Position numbers and translations under genes: made by a program
Shown here: piece after piece, positions 59,575 through 64,000 of the stretch
How positions within the stretch are numbered: the stretch's first letter is position 1
Layout of the letters: each line of letters begins with the position of its first letter
DNA from: Microlunatus soli
Lineage (GTDB): Bacteria; Actinomycetota; Actinomycetes; Propionibacteriales; Propionibacteriaceae
NCBI RefSeq assembly: GCF_900105385.1
Contig: NZ_LT629772.1
Location: forward strand, 2,790,001-2,854,000
Reading direction: 5' to 3'
Length of the DNA: 64,000 nt
Notes under the pieces: generated by a model
The model's database searches: none
Told to the model about the DNA's origin: nothing
The model's input: the letters and a program-made list of their open reading frames with translations, nothing else

Positions 59575-62523
59575 TCAGGATTCGCAGACGAGCCGAACCG
59601 GGCCGAGCAGACCGTGCGGCTGCGGCACCGTGTGCTGCATCCTCGGCGAGCGGCCGCCGAGTTGGGCGGCGACGTCGGGGATGGAGTCGTAGTAGCCACG
59701 CGCCAGCAGTCGATTGTTCAACGAGCTGGCGGTCCGGACCATGATCGAATTGATCCCGAGGCGGAGCCGATCGGTGACATCGACGACCGGACGGGAGGTG
59801 TCGAAGCCGACCGGGTCGCCGCCGTTGATGCGGACCGACCCCAGGCCGCCCGCGGTGCTGCCGAGGTCGAGCAGATAGCGTTCACCGGGCTCAGGCAGTC
59901 GGTCCAATGCTACCGACGTCCGATACTCCCCGACCCCGGAGACGTCGGGTCCGATCCCGGGCATGTCCTTCCAGGCAAGGAGTCCTGGAGTCGGCGCGTC
60001 GATCCGCGTGACAGCAGTCCTCGGGCGCACCTCCCGCGATTGATAGCCCAGCCCGCGGTCCTCGGTGATCAACTCCGGTTCACCGGCGTCCCAGCTCTCG
60101 ACGGCGACGGTCCAGTCGGCCAGCTCGACGACCGGCTGCCGGGAGGCCGGCGTCGACGACCGCGCAGTAGCGGAGCAGTCCACCGTGAACAGCGCCGTCT
60201 CGCCCGGCGCCAGCTCAACCGTCAACACCGTACGTCCGCCGTCGAACCGCACGCCGCGATGGTGCCGGACGGCGCCGGTCCACGGGTCGATCCGGTACGC
60301 CGTCCCACGGCCGGCGAGCGTGATCTCCACGGTCGTCGGTGCCCCAGTCTCGTACAGGAAGTGGTAGGCGTACAGCTGCAGCAGGTCACCGTCCTGCCGC
60401 AGATGGGTCAACACGTTGCGATTGTCTGCGGCGAACTCGGCACGTCCGGTCACCCCGAGCCCGCGCAGTGCGGCCAGTGTCTCCGACGGATCCGCTGCCT
60501 CGGCAACGGTCGGCTGAGCGAGCAGCGCGGCCATCGCCTCAGCCAGTTCGCCGTCCCGGCCGTCCAGCCCCGGCGTCCCGGTCGCAGCCCGAGGATGGGC
60601 CGTGTACTCCGCCGACATCAGCAGCTTCAGCTCGGCCGCGCCGTGCACGACGAGGATCCGGCAGCCCTGCCGTGCCCACTGCAACAGCCGGGCTGCGACG
60701 TCGGCATCGAGTTGACTCTGAAAGATGATCAAGGCCTGATAGCCGGGCCCGTCCGGTTGGACGACACCGTCGGCGAACCGGACATCGTCGCGCAGCAACA
60801 GCGAGCCGTCGAAGAACTCGTAGCTCCAACCGGCGTCCTGCATACCCAGATCCGACCACCAATGGTTCTGGCGGTCACGCATCCACCACCGGCCGTACGC
60901 GTCCTCGTCGGGGATCCTGTTGCCGTCGGCGTCGAAGAAGACGAGTCCGGACATGTTGTCGGTGAAGTGATCGGTTCGCAGGATACCGACGTCGATTCGC
61001 GGTTTCCCCTGCCGCAGCAGGCATTGTTGGCGCCCGAGGGCCGCGGTCCAGAGCGGATAGAACTCGGCGGCCGGCTGCCGGGTGTCGAAGCGTTCGGAGA
61101 ACAGCGGGAGCATCCCCTCGTGCCCGGGCCATTCGGTGACACCGTCGGCTCCGGCAGTGCTGGCCCAGCCGTGCAGCACCGTCTTGGTGATCCCGGCCGC
61201 CAGTTGAGTGGCGATGATCTGATCGTAGAAACGGTGGTCGAGCATGTGGTTGCGGGTGGTCGCCCCAGTCTCCGACGAGTACTGCTTGCCGAACAGGTGT
61301 GCCGGCCCGGCGAGCAACCGGTAGGCGTCGATCTGAGCCGCGAACTCCAGCGACTCGGTCTCGATCCCGTCCACCTCCGGCCCCGGTCGGGTCAGCTCGA
61401 ACGGCAGCCCGTAGCTGATCTCCGATCGCAGGCCCATCCCGACACTGTGCAGGAAGGCGGCGAACGGCCGCAGCATGTTCTCGATGTACAGATCTGTCAG
61501 GGTCCGGACGTAGTCGTAACGCACCTTCTGCACGTCACGACGTTGATCATCGAGCGGTTCATGGTGATACTGCGTTGCCGGCGCCATCAGGTCCACATCC
61601 CTGGTCAGGAAGGGCAACCAGCGCGCGATGTCATAGCCGCGTCGGTTCCGGAACTCCTCGGCCACGGTCCGACCCCAGAACAGTCCGCCGGCGCCGTAGG
61701 TGAACAACTCCAGCGAATCCATGTACATCTGGGTCCGCGGATTGCGATCGATCTGCTCGCGCAACTGCGGCGTGAGCACCTGCGTCTGCCAGTAGTCGAT
61801 CACCGCTTCGGCGCCGTCCGGGTCGAGGTAGTTGACGGTGTAGTTGACCGACGCCGAGGGCGAAGCGGTCTGCCCCGTCCCGTGCATCCAGTAGCTGAAC
61901 AGCCGCCACCGACCGCCGCCGGTGGGCGCCGTCCAATCCAACGTCTCGTCGCGGACCTGACCTGTCAACACCATCGCGGACTCGGCATCCAGCACGGCGC
62001 CCCGGGCGGGCTGATCGACAATCCGGATCGCGACGACCGCGACCAGGCTCTGACCGGTCACCGTCGCCCGATGGCCCGGGATCACACTCTGTTCGACCGG
62101 CGCTTGCAGATCGACCCGCGGCAGCGCGCCGGTGCGTGACCCGCCGGCCGGCAGGTCCTCGGCGACCACATCCAGTTCCTGCGCCGCCGCCGGATGCTCG
62201 GGGTCGATGGTCGGCAGGTTGGCATTCGACCAGTTGGTACCGGAGGTGAAGCTGACCGCCATCCCGCGCCGGGTCGTCTCCTCGACCACGATCTGGGAGT
62301 CGTGCACCCACTCCTCGGCACCCCAGCCGTACCGCTCATGATCGACATCGCCCTCGTCCATCGCGAGGAACTCCATGCCACCGAAACCGAGCCGATGCGC
62401 CGCATCGATCTCGTGGCGCAGGGTCTGGTCGGTGTGCAGTCCCTCGGCCAGCCACCACCTGACCTCGGGGCGGTACTCGATCGGCGGATCCTTGATCAAC
62501 TTCGCCAGCTCGTCGATCGACAT
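59575..62523 (-). CDS. glycoside hydrolase, GH106-like (alpha-L-rhamnosidase-type)
   Basis: Encodes 982 residues from an ATG with AGAGGAG 4 nt upstream and no signal peptide, so cytoplasmic. The N-terminus reads YRPEVRWWLAEGLHTDQTLRHEIDA and GFGGMEFLAMDEGD (residues 17-58), the pattern of GH106/PF17132 catalytic barrels. Further marks are FTSGTNWSNANLPTIDPEHP near residue 94, SLELFTYGAGGLFWG near 267 and GPAHLFGKQYSSETGATTRN near 403 with an active-site Glu candidate. C-terminal galactose-binding-like beta domains (SVALDRLPEPGERYLLDLG, later NSIMVRTASSLNNRLLARGYYDS) complete it. It probably removes rhamnose or a related deoxysugar from plant or cell-wall oligosaccharides. A LacI-type operator lies upstream. 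Confidence 0.82.
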   Translation of the reverse strand: MSIDELAKLIKDPPIEYRPEVRWWLAEGLHTDQTLRHEIDAAHRLGFGGMEFLAMDEGDVDHERYGWGAEEWVHDSQIVVEETTRRGMAVSFTSGTNWSNANLPTIDPEHPAAAQELDVVAEDLPAGGSRTGALPRVDLQAPVEQSVIPGHRATVTGQSLVAVVAIRIVDQPARGAVLDAESAMVLTGQVRDETLDWTAPTGGGRWRLFSYWMHGTGQTASPSASVNYTVNYLDPDGAEAVIDYWQTQVLTPQLREQIDRNPRTQMYMDSLELFTYGAGGLFWGRTVAEEFRNRRGYDIARWLPFLTRDVDLMAPATQYHHEPLDDQRRDVQKVRYDYVRTLTDLYIENMLRPFAAFLHSVGMGLRSEISYGLPFELTRPGPEVDGIETESLEFAAQIDAYRLLAGPAHLFGKQYSSETGATTRNHMLDHRFYDQIIATQLAAGITKTVLHGWASTAGADGVTEWPGHEGMLPLFSERFDTRQPAAEFYPLWTAALGRQQCLLRQGKPRIDVGILRTDHFTDNMSGLVFFDADGNRIPDEDAYGRWWMRDRQNHWWSDLGMQDAGWSYEFFDGSLLLRDDVRFADGVVQPDGPGYQALIIFQSQLDADVAARLLQWARQGCRILVVHGAAELKLLMSAEYTAHPRAATGTPGLDGRDGELAEAMAALLAQPTVAEAADPSETLAALRGLGVTGRAEFAADNRNVLTHLRQDGDLLQLYAYHFLYETGAPTTVEITLAGRGTAYRIDPWTGAVRHHRGVRFDGGRTVLTVELAPGETALFTVDCSATARSSTPASRQPVVELADWTVAVESWDAGEPELITEDRGLGYQSREVRPRTAVTRIDAPTPGLLAWKDMPGIGPDVSGVGEYRTSVALDRLPEPGERYLLDLGSTAGGLGSVRINGGDPVGFDTSRPVVDVTDRLRLGINSIMVRTASSLNNRLLARGYYDSIPDVAAQLGGRSPRMQHTVPQPHGLLGPVRLVCES

Positions 62524-62564
62524 GCCGCTCCTCTTCGAACGTGATCATGCGAGCCCGGATGGGC

Positions 62565-62576
62565 TGAAACGTTCCA
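62565..62576. promoter_or_regulatory. LacI-family operator upstream of the glycosidase
   Basis: TGAAACGTTCCA matches its reverse complement at 10 of 12 positions and resembles the common LacI/GalR consensus (TGAAACGTTTCA). It is 42 bp upstream of the glycosidase ATG. No LacI gene adjoins. Confidence 0.55.
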
Positions 62577-62590
62577 AACAGGCTACGACG

Positions 62591-62630
62591 AGACCCCGCG
62601 CCCGTCAACAGGCGTGCCGGGGCGGGGTCT
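62591..62630 (-). terminator. terminator of the ferritin gene
   Basis: AGACCCCGC (62591-62599) and GCGGGGTCT (62622-62630) form a 9-bp GC-rich stem, 26 bp after the ferritin stop on the minus strand. The loop is long (22 bases). Confidence 0.55.
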
Positions 62631-62655
62631 TCAGAGGATCAGGATCCGCAGCGGA

Positions 62656-63171
62656 TCAGGCGCCGGCTTCGGTTGTCGCGGTCGGGCGCTGGGCGAGGTC
62701 CTCGTCCAGCCGCAGCAGGCCGGGGCCGTCGTCGCCGGTGAGCTCGATCCGGCCGATGATCTCCCCGACGGTCGCCTCCTCCTCGATCTGCTCGCTGAGG
62801 AACCAGTTCAGCAACGGGCGGGAGTCAAGATCACCATCGGACTCGGCCGCGCGGACCAGATCGCGGATCGCCGCCGACACCCGCTGCTCGTGGGCCAGCG
62901 CCGCCTCGAACGCTGCCTGCATCGAGTCGGCGGCCACCTTCGGCGCCTCGATCCCGCCGATCCGCGGATGGTTGTCCCGGTCGGCCAGATGATCGATGAA
63001 CTTGTTGGCGTGCACGATCTCCTCGTCGGCCTGATGCCGCAGCCACGCCGCGGCGCCGGACAGATCCTGCACCTCCATCTCGATCGCCAGCTGGCGGTAC
63101 ACCAGCGATGCCTCGAACTCCAGGGTGATCTGGTTGTTGAACTTCTGTTCGAGTTCGTTGCTCATCTGCAT
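62656..63171 (-). CDS. ferritin (non-haem, Ftn-like)
   Basis: Encodes 171 residues, the normal ferritin length. The four-helix ferroxidase pattern is present: NQITLEFEASLVYRQLAIEM with the first Glu (near residue 18), WLRHQADEEIVHANKFIDH with the ExxH pair (E50/H54 region), and FLSEQIEEEATVGEI near 128 with further iron ligands. It stores iron as a 24-mer in the cytoplasm and protects against oxidative iron. The ATG at 63171 is preceded by AAAGG; an ATG two codons later is an alternative. It is a single gene with its own terminator, next to the stress-related DJ-1/PfpI gene. Confidence 0.93.
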   Translation of the reverse strand: MQMSNELEQKFNNQITLEFEASLVYRQLAIEMEVQDLSGAAAWLRHQADEEIVHANKFIDHLADRDNHPRIGGIEAPKVAADSMQAAFEAALAHEQRVSAAIRDLVRAAESDGDLDSRPLLNWFLSEQIEEEATVGEIIGRIELTGDDGPGLLRLDEDLAQRPTATTEAGA

Positions 63172-63228
63172 GGTGCCGGCTGCCTTTCGTCGACGGGTCG
63201 TAGACGTCGATCAAACCACACCGGCGCC

Positions 63229-63828
63229 TCACCTGCCGGCGTCGGCTCCGTTCTGCAGCTCGTGCAGGATCGCGTCGTTGAAATCGTCCAGGTCGCCCGG
63301 GTTGCGAGACGTGATCAACACCCACCCGTCGGCCGGGCAGCGATAGACCGAGGTGTCCAGCCAGGTCGCTCCGGCATTGGCCAGATCGAGCGACAGGCTC
63401 TCGTAGGAGGTCAGTGTCTTTCCCGCGGCCAATCCGGCGTCGATCAGGATCCACGGTGCGTGGCAGATGGCGGCGATCGGCTTCGGGGAGTCGGCGAAGG
63501 CACGCAACAGTTTGCGGGCGTGTTCGTTGCCGCGCAGCGTATCGGCGTTGACGGTGCCGCCCGGTACGACGACGATGTCGAACTCGTCGGCAACGACGTC
63601 CTCCAGCGCTGCGTCGGGCTGTACCGTCGATGCCCGATCCTTGTCGCCGGTCACCGTCTGGATCGTGCTGCCGCCGACCGCCGCGATCGTCACCTGGACA
63701 CCGGCTTCGCGCAGTGCGTCGACCGGTCGGGTGAGTTCGGCTTCCTCGACGCCGAAGTCGGTGCAGATCACGACCGCCGTCCGGCCACGGGCCGTGGCGT
63801 TGTCACCGCCGGTGCTCTGGGTTGTCAT
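63229..63828 (-). CDS. DJ-1/PfpI family protein (type 1 glutamine amidotransferase-like)
   Basis: Encodes 199 residues from the ATG at 63828 (GGAGCAAGACG upstream); a 13-residue upstream extension is possible but not conserved. The nucleophile is Cys122 in AAICHAPW, the elbow typical of PfpI/YraA proteins, with the acidic residue in DFGVEEAELTRPVDALREAG (near 24-43) and the PGGTVNADTLR motif. Members are intracellular proteases, glyoxalase III/deglycases or chaperones; which one applies here cannot be told. It is co-directional with the ferritin gene, 57 bp apart, which suggests an oxidative-stress role (inference). Confidence 0.9.
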   Translation of the reverse strand: MTTQSTGGDNATARGRTAVVICTDFGVEEAELTRPVDALREAGVQVTIAAVGGSTIQTVTGDKDRASTVQPDAALEDVVADEFDIVVVPGGTVNADTLRGNEHARKLLRAFADSPKPIAAICHAPWILIDAGLAAGKTLTSYESLSLDLANAGATWLDTSVYRCPADGWVLITSRNPGDLDDFNDAILHELQNGADAGR

Positions 63829-63940
63829 CGTCTTGCTCCGTTCGACGGGTACAGGTCGGACGGGCACCGCGCGTTCCGCACCATGCCCTGATCGACCGGT
63901 ACCCGTCGCAGCGGTCGGTAACCAGTCCGATGCGCCGACC

Positions 63941-64000
63941 TCAGCGGCCGACGGCCGGGCTGCCGAACCGGTCGGGTGAGGCGTCCTGCCAGTCCACCGA
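63941..64000 (-). CDS. possible 3' end of a minus-strand gene entering from the right
   Basis: The minus-strand frame from the window edge to the TGA at 63941-63943 reads SVDWQDASPDRFGSPAVGR. Composition is protein-like and strand and position fit the neighbouring genes, but 19 residues cannot be identified. Confidence 0.25.
   Translation of the reverse strand, partial: SVDWQDASPDRFGSPAVGR

Noticed and set aside
1..64000. CRISPR array, prophage, IS element, tRNA or rRNA
   Set aside because: No regularly spaced repeats, transposase, integrase, phage structural gene or RNA gene could be recognised.

Overview
The window looks like chromosomal DNA of a high-GC Gram-positive actinobacterium, most likely in or near Propionibacteriaceae (Microlunatus-like). 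That placement is an inference from base composition, frequent GTG/TTG starts, ATGA-coupled operons, a 13E12/DUF222 HNH endonuclease and Tat-type lipoproteins; no rRNA or tRNA gene was seen to test it. Gene density is high and almost everything is metabolic or transport.

Layout. 1-6655: end of a peptide-type ABC importer operon (binding protein tail, two permeases, a fused double ATPase) coupled by 4-bp overlaps to a CocE/NonD hydrolase and a TetR regulator. 6670-9656: an ADP-ribosylglycohydrolase remnant, a two-gene unit ending in a HEXXH protein, and a GNAT acetyltransferase. 9804-16749: secreted and envelope proteins (phospholipase D-like protein, lipoprotein plus Pro/Ala-rich partner, DUF4185-like protein) around a divergent MarR/cyclase pair with a clear operator. 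17000-22521: a second complete peptide-type ABC importer. 22560-30215: a YCII protein, then a LacI-controlled operon with a signal-less solute-binding-like protein, acyl-CoA ligase, an MFS transporter interrupted by an in-frame TAG, a CaiB/BaiF CoA-transferase and an enoyl-CoA hydratase. 30255-35226: a large secreted propeller protein, small membrane/secreted proteins, a small HTH-like gene and a RpiR regulator.

35230-40225: class II glutamine amidotransferase and RpiR on one strand, and a divergent glutamine-synthetase-like protein, FluG-type amidohydrolase and APC permease on the other. This is the most interesting block: the two halves of the eukaryotic FluG/NodGS fusion appear as adjacent genes, facing a 44-bp dyad. 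40399-44536: MHS-type transporter, two DapA-family aldolases/lyases and a GntR/FadR regulator, with a perfect 21-bp dyad in the promoter. 44574-51331: HNH endonuclease, APH-like kinase, SnoaL-like protein, NudC and a secreted phytase-like esterase protein with a strong terminator. 51489-53430: YtrA-type GntR plus ABC exporter. 53894-57176: sugar ABC importer. 57326-64000: two tandem membrane-anchored paralogues, a glyoxalase-like protein, a GH106-like glycosidase with a LacI-type operator, ferritin and a DJ-1/PfpI protein.

A dispersed repeat of about 21 bp (core CCTTCGAC-GGCTCAGG) occurs four times. In two of these it is translated as GPEPVEG inside or at the end of a protein.
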